DNA from: an uncultured Bacteroides sp. | GTDB taxonomy: Bacteria > Bacteroidota > Bacteroidia > Bacteroidales > Bacteroidaceae | Length of the DNA stretch: 64,000 bases | NCBI GenBank assembly: GCA_900766005.1 | Contig: CAAFTU010000048.1 | Span: 1-64,000, forward strand | Direction: 5' to 3' | Part shown: in pieces, positions 9,010-17,840 of the stretch | Position numbering within the stretch: position 1 is the first letter of the stretch | How the letters are laid out: each line of letters starts with the position of its first letter | Notes under the pieces: model-generated | Seen by the model: the letters and a program-made list of their open reading frames with translations, nothing else | Databases searched by the model: none | Told to the model about the DNA's origin: nothing | Position numbers and translations under genes: made by a program

Positions 9010-9072
9010 GGAGTGCCTGTAAAAGAGTGGTATAGGGGGTAAATTGTTTCTCTCTCTGACAATTAACCGATA

Positions 9073-9118
9073 TGAAACGGTGTTGAAACATTTTTGAAAT
9101 ACAGCCGGCCTACATTTG
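9073..9118 (+). promoter_or_regulatory. Pho-box-like triple direct repeat and promoter for the porin-pst operon
   Basis: TGAAAC at 9073-9078, TGAAAC at 9084-9089 and TGAAAT at 9095-9100 are spaced exactly 11 bp apart, the period of PhoB direct repeats in other bacteria. A weaker fourth copy (ATTAAC) lies 11 bp further upstream at 9062-9067. A -7 box TACATTTG follows at 9111-9118, placing the repeats where -35-region activators bind. PhoB binding is inferred from the spacing and the downstream genes. An A/C-rich leader with repeated CAAACAACAAT (about 9130-9163) runs to the first start codon. Confidence 0.6.
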
Positions 9119-9171
9119 CAGCGAAAACAACAAAACAACATTCAAACAACAATCAAACAACAATCAGGTAA

Positions 9172-10158
9172 ATGAGGATAAAATGTATGATAGCTGGCCT
9201 TTTGATAGGAGCTATGGCAACCAGTGTTAATGCTCAGTCGGAGCATCAGCCGGAAAAGAAGGGAAAGGCGATAATTAATGTATTCGGTAATTTTCATTCA
9301 GGTTTTGGCAGGGATAATGATAACCGGGGATTCGATTTGGAGCGTGTTTATTTAGGATATGAATATAAACTGAAAGGCGGTTTGTCTATCAAGGGGGTGA
9401 CTGATATAGGTAAGTCTTCAAAAGTGGATGATTATCAGCGCATCGTGTATATCAAGAATGCTCAGCTGTCATGGAAAAAAGATAAACTGACGTTGAATGC
9501 GGGTTTGATTTCAACTACGCAATTCAATTATCAGGAGAAGTTCTGGGGTCACCGTTATGTGATGAAATCGTTTCAGGATGAATATAAGTATGGCAGCAGT
9601 GCCGATCTGGGACTTTCTGCTTCTTATCAATGGGCCGATTGGATTGCAACGGATGTGATTCTGGTGAATGGAGAGGGATATAAGAAGATTCAGGTTGACG
9701 ATGGTTTGAATTATGGGGTAGGCGTTACATTGACGCCAGTGAAAGGGCTTTCGGTGCGCCTGTATGGAGGCATGAATGAAGCGGCTTCGTCTGATGGCCA
9801 GAAGGATGTATTTAATTTTGCTTCTTTTGTGGGGTATCAGTGTAAGGCATTCCGCATCGGTGCTGAATATAACTTGATGCAGAATAGTCACTTTACTGAG
9901 GGGGCCGATGTGAGCGGTATTTCGCTTTACTCCAGTGTCAACATCAAGAAGATTGCTTCTGTTTTTGCCCGATATGATAATCAGTTTTCCAAGCATGACT
10001 GGAACAAGGAGAAGGATGAATCTACCATCACGCTGGGAGCTGAATTCAAAATCGGAAAATATGTCAAGATTGCTCCTAATCTGCGTATGGCTATCCCCAA
10101 AGCCGATGGTGCAAAAAATGCGTATGCAGGCTATGTGAGTTGTTATTTCGGAATTTAA
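9172..10158 (+). CDS. Porin family outer-membrane protein (OprO/OprP phosphate-selective type)
   Basis: A 328-residue outer-membrane beta-barrel. A signal peptide of about 21 residues ends NAQ. Alternating hydrophobic and aromatic strands follow, and the protein ends with a beta-strand finishing YFGI. It resembles the phosphate-selective porin O/P family. Position as first gene before pstSCAB, behind the Pho-box-like repeats, supports a role in phosphate entry across the outer membrane. Substrate selectivity itself cannot be read. The gap to pstS is 21 bases. Confidence 0.8.
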   Translation: MRIKCMIAGLLIGAMATSVNAQSEHQPEKKGKAIINVFGNFHSGFGRDNDNRGFDLERVYLGYEYKLKGGLSIKGVTDIGKSSKVDDYQRIVYIKNAQLSWKKDKLTLNAGLISTTQFNYQEKFWGHRYVMKSFQDEYKYGSSADLGLSASYQWADWIATDVILVNGEGYKKIQVDDGLNYGVGVTLTPVKGLSVRLYGGMNEAASSDGQKDVFNFASFVGYQCKAFRIGAEYNLMQNSHFTEGADVSGISLYSSVNIKKIASVFARYDNQFSKHDWNKEKDESTITLGAEFKIGKYVKIAPNLRMAIPKADGAKNAYAGYVSCYFGI

Positions 10159-10179
10159 TCAACATTTTTTTTAAACGAT

Positions 10180-11241
10180 ATGAAAAAGATTAGTCAGATT
10201 TTAACTTTGATGTTGGTAGTGATAGTCACACTGGCATCTTGTGGAGGAAACAATAACGGTCAGCGGAAACCGCAGTCTTTATCTGGTGCAGGAGCTACTT
10301 TCCCACTTCCTTTCTATAATGCGGTTTTTGAACAGTATTCTTCTACCAGTGGCGATGAAGTGGCTTACGGTGGTATTGGCTCCGGCGGCGGTGTGCGCAA
10401 CCTGAAGGATAAAATTGTCGATTTTGCGGGTAGTGATGCTTTCTTGTCGGACAAGGAAATGAATGGTATGGATGCGGTGGTGCATGTGCCTACTTGTATG
10501 GGAGCCGTGGTGCTGGCTTACAACTTGGACGGCATCAGTCAGCTGAACTTGACGAGTGAACTGATTGTGGACATTTTTGCCGGTGATATCACGATGTGGA
10601 ACGATGCTCGTATCGCGGCCATCAACCCGGATGTTAAGTTGCCGGCTGAGAAGATTGTGCCTGTGTTCCGTTCGGATGGTTCTGGTACAACATTCGTTTT
10701 CACGGATTATCTGACTAAGGTTAGTGAGAAATGGGCTTCTAAGTATGGATGCGGAAAATCGGTGAACTTCCCGGTGGGACAGGCTGCAAAAGGTAACCCG
10801 GGTGTGGCTGGCGTTATCAACCAGACGAAGAATTCTATCGGTTATGTAGGTTCTGAATATGCCTTTGCTCAGAAAATCTCGTATGCAACGATTCAGAATG
10901 TAAACGGAGAGTTTGTTGTGCCTACTGCTGAATCAATCTCTGCTGCGGCTGCAGGACAGATTCCGAGCGATACCCGTACTTCTATTACGAACTCGGATGC
11001 TAAAGGGGCTTATCCTATCAGTACGTTTACTTGGATCTTGCTCTATAAAGAACAGAACTATTCTGGACGCTCTTTGGAACAGGCTACGGCTACACTTGAT
11101 TTGATTAAATATATCTTGTCGGATGATGCACAGAAGATGACCTCGATGGTGCATTATGCTCCGCTGCCTGCTAAGGCGGTAGAACTGAGCTTGAGCAATC
11201 TCAAGACTATCACTTACGATGACGAACCGATTATTAAATAG
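10180..11241 (+). CDS. pstS: Phosphate ABC transporter substrate-binding lipoprotein PstS
   Basis: A 353-residue PstS family phosphate-binding protein. The N-terminus is a lipoprotein signal with lipobox LASC (Cys20), so the protein is anchored in the membrane facing the periplasm. Family motifs seen: LSGAGATFPLPFYNAVF, YGGIGSGGG, DFAGSDAFLS, and the phosphate-contacting VFRSDGSGTTFVFTDYL. Length is normal. It binds inorganic phosphate and hands it to PstC/PstA. pstC starts 5 bases after its stop. Confidence 0.95.
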   Translation: MKKISQILTLMLVVIVTLASCGGNNNGQRKPQSLSGAGATFPLPFYNAVFEQYSSTSGDEVAYGGIGSGGGVRNLKDKIVDFAGSDAFLSDKEMNGMDAVVHVPTCMGAVVLAYNLDGISQLNLTSELIVDIFAGDITMWNDARIAAINPDVKLPAEKIVPVFRSDGSGTTFVFTDYLTKVSEKWASKYGCGKSVNFPVGQAAKGNPGVAGVINQTKNSIGYVGSEYAFAQKISYATIQNVNGEFVVPTAESISAAAAGQIPSDTRTSITNSDAKGAYPISTFTWILLYKEQNYSGRSLEQATATLDLIKYILSDDAQKMTSMVHYAPLPAKAVELSLSNLKTITYDDEPIIK

Positions 11242-11246
11242 GACTG

Positions 11247-12104
11247 ATGAACGACAAACTGTTTCGTGTGTTTCTATGTGGCGCAGCCTGTCTGATGCCG
11301 GTCATCTGCGGGGGCATTATTTATGCCCTCGTGACAGATGCTTATGCTTCGTTTGAGCATTTCGGCTTTCTTAATTTCTTGCTGTCGTCTGAATGGAATT
11401 ATACGGAAGGAAATGAGCAGTATGGAGCTTTGCCTTTCATCATGGGAACTTTGATGACTACGGGGCTGGCTCTGTTGTTCTGTATTCCGTTTTCTCTGCC
11501 TGTGGCGCTCTTTGTGGGTGAATACTTCAAAGGTACGCCTTTGGCGGCTGTGTTGAGTACGGTGACCGATTTGCTGGCTGGTATTCCTTCCATTATTTAT
11601 GGATTGTGGGGCTTTTTCACTTTGCGTCCCATTATTATGGCATTGAATATTTCGCCCGAAGGTTCCAGTATCCTGACGGCTTCGATGGTGTTGTCTATCA
11701 TGATTATTCCTTATGCTGCTTCGCTGAGTGCCGAATTTATCAAGATGGTGCCCAATAAACTGAAGGAGGGAGCTTATAGCTTGGGTGCTACCCGTTTTGA
11801 GGTGATCCGGAAGATTATCTTTCCGGTTGCCGGTTCGGGTATTTTTTCTTCTTATATCTTAGCTATCGGACGGGCGTTGGGCGAAACGATGACGGTGACG
11901 ATGTTGATTGGTAATACCAATCAGATTCCGATGGGTATCACGGCCACGGGCAACTCGATGGCGTCTATCATTGCCAATCAGTTTGGCGAAGCCGACGGAT
12001 TGAAGCTGTCGTCGTTGATTGCTATCGGGCTGATTTTGTTTTTGATTACCGCCATTATCAATATGATTGGTAAAATTATGATTAAACGCGCAAGAATTTA
12101 TTGA
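11247..12104 (+). CDS. pstC: Phosphate ABC transporter permease PstC
   Basis: A 285-residue inner-membrane permease with about six hydrophobic segments and the binding-protein-dependent transport signature around residues 190 to 215 (EGAYSLGATRFEVIRKIIFP), where PstB docks. It forms the phosphate channel with PstA. Length is near the family norm. It starts 5 bases after pstS, and pstA begins almost on its stop codon. Confidence 0.94.
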   Translation: MNDKLFRVFLCGAACLMPVICGGIIYALVTDAYASFEHFGFLNFLLSSEWNYTEGNEQYGALPFIMGTLMTTGLALLFCIPFSLPVALFVGEYFKGTPLAAVLSTVTDLLAGIPSIIYGLWGFFTLRPIIMALNISPEGSSILTASMVLSIMIIPYAASLSAEFIKMVPNKLKEGAYSLGATRFEVIRKIIFPVAGSGIFSSYILAIGRALGETMTVTMLIGNTNQIPMGITATGNSMASIIANQFGEADGLKLSSLIAIGLILFLITAIINMIGKIMIKRARIY

Positions 12105-12106
12105 TT

Positions 12107-12973
12107 ATGAATGAAATAAAGACTGTACAACGATTGTATGCCGACCGGGTGTTCAAGGGATTGGTCTGCATCTTTGCCGGGCTCACGGCCATCCCGCTGT
12201 TGGCTATCCTGGGAGAAGTGCTGATGCGTGGATGTGGCCAGCTGTCTTGGTCTTTCTTCACGGAACCTACGCCGACGGCATTTAGGGCTATGCAGGCGGT
12301 AGCTGCAGGTGAACCGATTCCCGGCGGTATTGCCAACGGTATTATCGGTAGTGTGCTGATGCTGGGGATGGCCACTGTTGTAGCGGTACCTATCGGTATT
12401 ATGTGTGGCGTTTATCTGGCGGAAAATGCAAAGAAGCGTTTTGCTGTGGTGGTGAGCTATATCACCGACTTGTTGCAGGGAACGCCTTCTGTCATTATTG
12501 GTATCATTACGTATGTGTGGGTGGTTGTGCCTATGAAAGGTTATTCGGCTATTGCCGGTAGTGTGGCACTTTTCATCATGATGTTGCCGCTTATCATCCG
12601 TTCTACGGAAGAAACGGTGAAGATTTTGCCGGCTTCATTGAAGGAAGCCGGGCTGGCTTTGGGAGGTAACCGTGCCCGGGTCACGTTGAAGGTGATTCTG
12701 CCTTCTGCCTTCGGGGGTATCTTTACGGGTATTCTGCTGGCTGTGTCACGTGTCATCGGAGAAACGGCTCCGCTGATGTTTACCGCCTTGGGCTGCTCGT
12801 TTATCCGCTGGGACATTGACAAGCCGATTTCGGCTGTTCCACTGTTGATTTGGGAATTTTTCAATGATCCGAATCTGCAGGAATTGATTTGGGGAGCTTC
12901 TCTCTTCCTTCTGATTTTTGTATTATCATTAAACTTAACTGCTAAATATTTCGCAAGAAAATGGAACTCGTAA
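12107..12973 (+). CDS. pstA: Phosphate ABC transporter permease PstA
   Basis: A 288-residue permease, partner of PstC. About six membrane segments are visible, with the EAA-type loop KEAGLALGGNRARVTLKVILP before the fifth. I chose the ATG at 12107, two bases beyond the pstC stop; a TTG at 12101 would overlap pstC and is less likely. The 3' end overlaps pstB by 13 bases, implying translational coupling. Confidence 0.93.
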   Translation: MNEIKTVQRLYADRVFKGLVCIFAGLTAIPLLAILGEVLMRGCGQLSWSFFTEPTPTAFRAMQAVAAGEPIPGGIANGIIGSVLMLGMATVVAVPIGIMCGVYLAENAKKRFAVVVSYITDLLQGTPSVIIGIITYVWVVVPMKGYSAIAGSVALFIMMLPLIIRSTEETVKILPASLKEAGLALGGNRARVTLKVILPSAFGGIFTGILLAVSRVIGETAPLMFTALGCSFIRWDIDKPISAVPLLIWEFFNDPNLQELIWGASLFLLIFVLSLNLTAKYFARKWNS

Positions 12974-13728
12974 CCCCGATATTAGAATTTAAAAAAACAT
13001 GTGTATCGTATTCTAAACAGACCATGGCTGTCAAATATGTTTCTGCTGCCATCGAGCGCAATACGGTTACGGCTATCATGGGGCCTTCTGGCTGTGGCAA
13101 GAGTACGTTGCTGAGGGCTGCCAATCTGATGCATAATTTGTATCCCAATATCCGGGTGGATGGAGAGATTCTGCTGAACGGACAGAATATTCTTTCGATG
13201 GAGCCCATTGAAGTGCGCTGCAATATCGGTATGGTGTTTCAGCAGCCGGTGCCGTTTCCTACGATGAGTATTTCGGAGAATGTATTGGCCGGATATACGT
13301 TGAATGGTATCCGTTTGTCGAAGGCTGAACGGAATGAGATTGTGGAGCGCTGCTTGAGAAATGTGGCTTTGTGGGATGAGGTAAAGGATGTGCTCAATAA
13401 GAAGGGTACGTTTTTGTCTGGCGGACAGCAGCAGCGTCTGTGTATCGCTCGGGCGCTGGCTATGAAGCCGCAGGTATTGCTTATGGATGAGCCGACTTCT
13501 GCTCTCGACCCGATTGCAACAAAGCACATTGAGGATTTGATTCTTGAGTTGCAGAAAGAAGTGACGATTCTGATTGTGACGCACAATATGGGACAGGCGA
13601 AGCGAATTTCTTCCCGGTCGATGTTTATGTATTTAGGTGATTTGGTGGAATATGATGATACGGAAAAGATGTTTTCTGATCCGGCTGATGAACGCACAAG
13701 AGCGTATCTGACGGGAAAGATGGGATAG
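12961..13728 (+). CDS. pstB: Phosphate ABC transporter ATP-binding protein PstB
   Basis: A 255-residue ABC ATPase energising phosphate import. Walker A is GPSGCGKST (residues 41 to 49), the Q-loop is VFQQPVPFP, the signature is LSGGQQQR, and Walker B is VLLMDEPTSALDP followed by the switch His in VTHNMGQAKR. It overlaps pstA by 13 bases. A phoU gene commonly follows pstB; here a terminator hairpin follows instead, and no phoU, phoR or phoB is in the window. Confidence 0.95.
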   Translation: MELVTPILEFKKTCVSYSKQTMAVKYVSAAIERNTVTAIMGPSGCGKSTLLRAANLMHNLYPNIRVDGEILLNGQNILSMEPIEVRCNIGMVFQQPVPFPTMSISENVLAGYTLNGIRLSKAERNEIVERCLRNVALWDEVKDVLNKKGTFLSGGQQQRLCIARALAMKPQVLLMDEPTSALDPIATKHIEDLILELQKEVTILIVTHNMGQAKRISSRSMFMYLGDLVEYDDTEKMFSDPADERTRAYLTGKMG

Positions 13729-13749
13729 TATTAGTTAGATTTCACAAAA

Positions 13750-13798
13750 AAAGGTGTGTTGAATAAAAGGGGTATCAGCCCTGTTTCAACACACCTTT
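13750..13798. terminator. Bidirectional terminator between pstB and the DEAD-box helicase gene
   Basis: AAAGGTGTGTTGAA (13750-13763) pairs over 14 bp with TTCAACACACCTTT (13785-13798). An inner AGGG/CCCT stem lies in the loop. An A run flanks the left side and T-rich sequence the right, so it can end transcription from both converging genes. Confidence 0.75.
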
Positions 13799-13838
13799 GT
13801 ATTTTTAACCGGCGCAATGCCGCTGTGTAAGTCAGCCT

Positions 13839-15629
13839 TTAGTCTTCAAAGAACTTCTTCCAATCGTCTTTTTTCTTAGGTCCGCGGGCTTCGGTATATC
13901 CTCTTTCCGCTCTGCTTGGCTTGTTCTTCTTTTCGGTCTTTTTGCCTTCTTTTCCGGTTTTCTTGCCTTCTTTCTTACCGCCTTTCTTGTCGGTTGTTTC
14001 GTCTTCGTTAGAAACTTCCACCACTACCTTACGGTTCTTCCATTTGGTGCGGCTCAAAGCTTTCACCACATTCTTGGTTTCTTTTTCTTCCACTTCAAAG
14101 AAAGAGAAATTCTGCATCATGTCGATGCGTCCCAGTTCGATGCGTCCGCGGGTGTTGTTGTTCAGCAGTGTGATGAGGTCCACGGGGAAGAAATTGTCTG
14201 TCTTTCCGAGGTTGATAAACAGACGGGTGAATCCCGGAGCTGCTTTGCGGCTTCGTTTTCCAGCACCGTTGTCCTTGGCTTTCCGTTCGCTGCGCGGGTC
14301 CGACGGCTGTTCAATCTCCGGACGGTGGCGGTAGTACTCGGCAAAGCGGTTGAACTCGTGTGAAACCATCCGCTTAATCAGGTCCTCTTTGCTCAGCCAT
14401 TCCAGTTTGCGGTAAATTTCCGGCATGAACTCGGCTATTTCTTCTTCATTGACTTTCACCTTTTCCAGGTCGTCAATCACCTTGAGCAGCTGTTTCTGGC
14501 AGATGCCTGCTGCTGTAGGCATTTCGCCCGGGATGAATTTCTTGCCGATAATCCGTTCAATCTCACGCATCTTTCCTTTTTCACGCAGGTTGATGATAGC
14601 GATGGAAGTACCCGTTTTACCGGCGCGTCCTGTACGTCCGCTTCGGTGTGTATAGCTTTCTGTATCGTCGGGCAGTCCGTAGTTGATGACGTGCGTCAGG
14701 TCATCTACGTCCAGTCCGCGGGCAGCCACGTCGGTAGCTACCAGCAGCTGCAGGTTGCGGATGCGGAATTTCTGCATCACCGCATCACGTTGTGCTTGCG
14801 AGAGTTCGCCGTGCAGTGAGTCGGCATTGTAACCTTCCTGCATCAGTTTGTCGGCAATCTCCTGTGTTTCCTTGCGGGTGCGGCAGAAAATGATACCGTA
14901 AATCTGCGGATAGTAGTCTACGATGCGCTTCAGCGCTTCGTATTTGTCTTTGGCATGTACGGTGAATACCACATGCTTCACATTATTTGTACCCTCGTTC
15001 TTGCGGCCGATGGTAATCTCTTTGGCATTGTTCAAGTAGTTCTTTGAAATGCGTGCAATTTCCGGGCTCATCGTGGCCGAGAAAAGCAGCGTGTTTCGTT
15101 CTTGAGGAACATCAGCCAAAATCGCATTGATGCTGTCGGTAAATCCCATATTCAGCATTTCGTCGGCTTCGTCCATTACCACGTTGCGGATGGTAGACAG
15201 CGACACTGTTTTCCGTTCCATCAGGTCCAGTAAGCGGCCCGGAGTAGCCACGATGATGTGTACTCCTCTTTTCAGACTGCGGATCTGGCTGTCGATGGAA
15301 GAACCTCCATATACGGGCAGCACCTTCAGTCCGTCAATGTACTTGGAATAGTCGTTCAAATCGCCTGCAATCTGTAGACAAAGTTCACGAGTGGGGCATA
15401 AAATAAGCGATTGTGGAATTCTGTTCTTTACGTCAATCTTCTGGATAAGGGGCAAGCCGAATGCGGCTGTTTTCCCAGTTCCTGTCTGTGCAAGAGCTAC
15501 TACATCATTATTTTCTCCTAAAAGGTACGGAATCACTTCCTCTTGTACCGGCATGGGATTCTCATATCCCATTTCTTCAATTGCTCTACGTATCTCCGGA
15601 GAAACGCCAAGCTCTTCAAATGTCTTCAT
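13839..15629 (-). CDS. DEAD-box ATP-dependent RNA helicase (DeaD/CsdA type)
   Basis: A 596-residue RNA helicase. The N-terminal RecA domain has the Q motif, motif I AQTGTGKTAA, motif II VVMDEADEML and SAT. The second domain has ARGLDVDDLTHVINY and HRSGRTGRAG. After a linker comes a DbpA/CsdA-like RNA-binding domain (about residues 465 to 545, FTRLFINLGKTDNFFP). A lysine-rich disordered tail follows. The RNA-binding domain points to ribosome assembly or cold-adapted RNA remodelling. Transcribed alone from a -7 box at 15661-15668. Confidence 0.93.
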   Translation of the reverse strand: MKTFEELGVSPEIRRAIEEMGYENPMPVQEEVIPYLLGENNDVVALAQTGTGKTAAFGLPLIQKIDVKNRIPQSLILCPTRELCLQIAGDLNDYSKYIDGLKVLPVYGGSSIDSQIRSLKRGVHIIVATPGRLLDLMERKTVSLSTIRNVVMDEADEMLNMGFTDSINAILADVPQERNTLLFSATMSPEIARISKNYLNNAKEITIGRKNEGTNNVKHVVFTVHAKDKYEALKRIVDYYPQIYGIIFCRTRKETQEIADKLMQEGYNADSLHGELSQAQRDAVMQKFRIRNLQLLVATDVAARGLDVDDLTHVINYGLPDDTESYTHRSGRTGRAGKTGTSIAIINLREKGKMREIERIIGKKFIPGEMPTAAGICQKQLLKVIDDLEKVKVNEEEIAEFMPEIYRKLEWLSKEDLIKRMVSHEFNRFAEYYRHRPEIEQPSDPRSERKAKDNGAGKRSRKAAPGFTRLFINLGKTDNFFPVDLITLLNNNTRGRIELGRIDMMQNFSFFEVEEKETKNVVKALSRTKWKNRKVVVEVSNEDETTDKKGGKKEGKKTGKEGKKTEKKNKPSRAERGYTEARGPKKKDDWKKFFED

Positions 15630-15660
15630 TAAATCTCTGTATATCTTTATATTTCGGTTG

Positions 15661-15668
15661 CAAAGATA
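15661..15668 (-). promoter_or_regulatory. Promoter -7 box (TATCTTTG) for the DEAD-box gene
   Basis: CAAAGATA on the plus strand reads TATCTTTG on the minus strand, 32 bases upstream of the ATG at 15629. Confidence 0.6.
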
Positions 15669-15757
15669 GTTATTTCTGCGAAAAAAATATCAAGAAGAAT
15701 GGATTATTGTTGCAGATTTATACAACATTGTGATTTCATCCTTCTGATGTGGCTTCT

Positions 15758-16825
15758 TCAATTGTTCTCAAGCAGTATGTCGCGCAGCTGTTTGATTTCT
15801 TTGGGTGTGATGCCGATGGCTTTGTTCAGATAGGCCTGCACACTTCCGTATTCTTTTTCTATCTGTTCTTTGGCTGCATTCAGAAAGTCTTCTTTCGCCG
15901 AATAAATGGTTGTGATGGCTTCCTGTGAATGGATCGGCAGGTCATAGGCGTATTTTGAGGCCTTAGGGATGTTGAAGAAATCATTGCTTAGCCGATAGTC
16001 GGACATGATGATGTCGTCGTTTACTCCTAAGGCTGCTAAAGTCAGTGCTGCAATGACACCGGTACGTCCTTTGCCCGATGTGCAATGAATGACAATCGGG
16101 TAGTTTTCACGTTTCAGCAAGACGTTGAACAGCTTCTTGATTTCTTTCTGCTGTCCGGTCACCATGTCACGGTTCATCTGTTCTATGACGCGGTAGATGG
16201 TGTCACTTTGTATTTTCTGCTCTTTTATTCCTTTCAGAATCTGTTCCATGTTTCCCTCTTTGATGGGTATGTGTATCAAGTGGAAATCTTTATCTTTGAG
16301 TTGGGGATACACGCTGCATTCACTAGGGGCCCGTAAATCTACGATGGTGCGTATACCCATATTTTTCAGCTCCTTGCGGGAGTTGGGCGAGATACTGTCG
16401 ATCTGTCCCGACCGGTAGAGCATTCCCCAGTGTACCGTTTTTCCTGTTTCCGACGATTTGTAGCCTCCTAAGTCGCGGAAATTTTGAATGCCCAGAATGT
16501 TGACGTTGCGTGTAGCCACTTTTACTCTATATCTGTTGTTGAAGATCATGGAGTAGTAGTAGCGTTTGGAGGGGTCGTGCGGAATGATGGTGATTTTTCC
16601 TTCTGCGATATTCTCCATGGCAACGGGGGTATCTTCCGGAATCTGTGTGGGTGAAGTGGAAGAATATACTTGTACCTGTCCTTTGAGCATTGGAGCCGTT
16701 TCCCATTTGATGACACAGTTGCCAATGTTGTTTTCTTCACAGACCACAGAGATAGTCGGTGGGGTGTTTGAACAGGAGGGTAGGGTCAATAGGACGGTTA
16801 GCCAACTTAACAGGTTCTTGTACAT
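15758..16825 (-). CDS. Tyrosine-protein phosphatase, lipoprotein (Y_phosphatase3 family)
   Basis: A 355-residue protein with a lipoprotein signal peptide (lipobox LPSC, Cys18), so it is membrane-anchored outside the cytoplasm. An N-terminal beta-rich, Ig/fibronectin-like part (about residues 24 to 105) is followed by a tyrosine/serine phosphatase domain. That domain opens with IQNFRDLGGY and contains the CX5R phosphate loop HCTSGKGRTG (Cys248, Arg254). Dephosphorylation of an extracytoplasmic phosphoprotein or sugar/lipid phosphate is possible; the substrate is unknown. It has its own promoter with a palindrome in the -35 region. Confidence 0.88.
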   Translation of the reverse strand: MYKNLLSWLTVLLTLPSCSNTPPTISVVCEENNIGNCVIKWETAPMLKGQVQVYSSTSPTQIPEDTPVAMENIAEGKITIIPHDPSKRYYYSMIFNNRYRVKVATRNVNILGIQNFRDLGGYKSSETGKTVHWGMLYRSGQIDSISPNSRKELKNMGIRTIVDLRAPSECSVYPQLKDKDFHLIHIPIKEGNMEQILKGIKEQKIQSDTIYRVIEQMNRDMVTGQQKEIKKLFNVLLKRENYPIVIHCTSGKGRTGVIAALTLAALGVNDDIIMSDYRLSNDFFNIPKASKYAYDLPIHSQEAITTIYSAKEDFLNAAKEQIEKEYGSVQAYLNKAIGITPKEIKQLRDILLENN

Positions 16826-16853
16826 AGTTTGTTTGTCTGATGATTACTGTGCG

Positions 16854-16887
16854 CAAAGATAAGAATTACTCGAAAATAGAGTAATTC
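16854..16887 (-). promoter_or_regulatory. Promoter -7 box with overlapping operator-like palindrome
   Basis: CAAAGATA at 16854-16861 reads TATCTTTG on the minus strand, 28 bases upstream of the phosphatase ATG. Immediately upstream lies a perfect 9-bp inverted repeat, GAATTACTC (16863-16871) and GAGTAATTC (16879-16887), with a 7-base spacer. It overlaps the region where -33 contacts are made. A repressor or activator site is inferred; it lacks a T tract and so looks unlike a terminator. Confidence 0.5.
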
Positions 16888-16919
16888 CTTTGCGATTATT
16901 AGCCAAAGTTAATAGTAAT

Positions 16920-17840
16920 TTATTTGTAACTCTGTGCAAATTCCGTTGAAACGGAGTTATGGTAGCTGCAGCACACCTCAGTTGCAAAATCTTTTCCACA
17001 TTGAATGATGCGGTCCCAAGTCGGTTCGTCTATGTTGGCCAGGTCACGGTAGCGCACGTCATATTTGAGCAGGCCATAGATGACTCCTGCATTGAAGTTG
17101 TCACCGGCACCGATGGTGCTGACAGCTTGTAGCGGTGGGATGGAGTAATTTTTGTTGACTTTGTTGGTGCGTAGGGCAATGCTGTTTCCGCCGGCTGTGC
17201 AGATGAAGCGCGGGCAGTAGAATTTGATTTTATCTTTATAGATCTTGTCGGCATCCTGCAAACCATACATGTATTGGAAATCATCTTGCGAACCGCGTAC
17301 GATGTCAGCATATTCCAGGTTCTCAATGATGGTTGGAGCCAGTTTCATCGCCTCGTTCTTGTGGGAAGCTCGGAAGTTGGGGTCATAATACACAATCGCC
17401 TTCTTTTCACGTGCCTGTTCCAGCAGTTCGAGTATTTTGTCGCGTAACACCGGATTCAAGGCATAATAGGAGCCAATCATCACGATGTCGTCCTCTTCGA
17501 GTCGGGGAAAGAGCACATCCAGTCGTTGCCGGGGATAGTCTTTATAAAAAAGATATTCCGCATCGCTTTGCTCGTTGAGGAAGGCCAGTGATACGGGCGA
17601 TTTTCCGTCAGGGAACACATTCACATGATCGGTGGGAATGTGGTTGTCGCGCATGAATTGAAGAATGATGCGGCCCACCCGGTCGTTGCCGGTCTCACTG
17701 ATGAAGCCGACAGGAATTCCCATCCGTCCCAGTGAGACAATGCCATTGAACACCGAACCTCCCGGAACGGCAGCCGAAGGCTGTTCGCCCCGAAAGATGA
17801 TGTCGAGGATGGTTTCTCCAATGCCGATTACTTTTCGCAT
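16920..17840 (-). CDS. PfkB-family carbohydrate kinase (fructokinase/ribokinase type)
   Basis: A 306-residue cytoplasmic sugar kinase. It has an N-terminal GETILDIIF strand, the glycine-rich PGGSVFNGIVSLGRMG motif near residue 30, and the C-terminal PfkB signature STIGAGDNFNAG with catalytic Asp247. Substrate could be fructose, ribose or another sugar and is not determinable. Its ATG overlaps the end of the isomerase gene by 13 bases (17828-17840), so the two are translationally coupled and may act in one sugar-phosphate route. Confidence 0.9.
   Translation of the reverse strand: MRKVIGIGETILDIIFRGEQPSAAVPGGSVFNGIVSLGRMGIPVGFISETGNDRVGRIILQFMRDNHIPTDHVNVFPDGKSPVSLAFLNEQSDAEYLFYKDYPRQRLDVLFPRLEEDDIVMIGSYYALNPVLRDKILELLEQAREKKAIVYYDPNFRASHKNEAMKLAPTIIENLEYADIVRGSQDDFQYMYGLQDADKIYKDKIKFYCPRFICTAGGNSIALRTNKVNKNYSIPPLQAVSTIGAGDNFNAGVIYGLLKYDVRYRDLANIDEPTWDRIIQCGKDFATEVCCSYHNSVSTEFAQSYK

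Noticed and set aside
9111..9165. Possible riboswitch or structured leader before the porin gene
   Set aside because: The leader is A/C-rich with repeated CAAACAACAAT and no stable pairing that I can see, so it looks unstructured.
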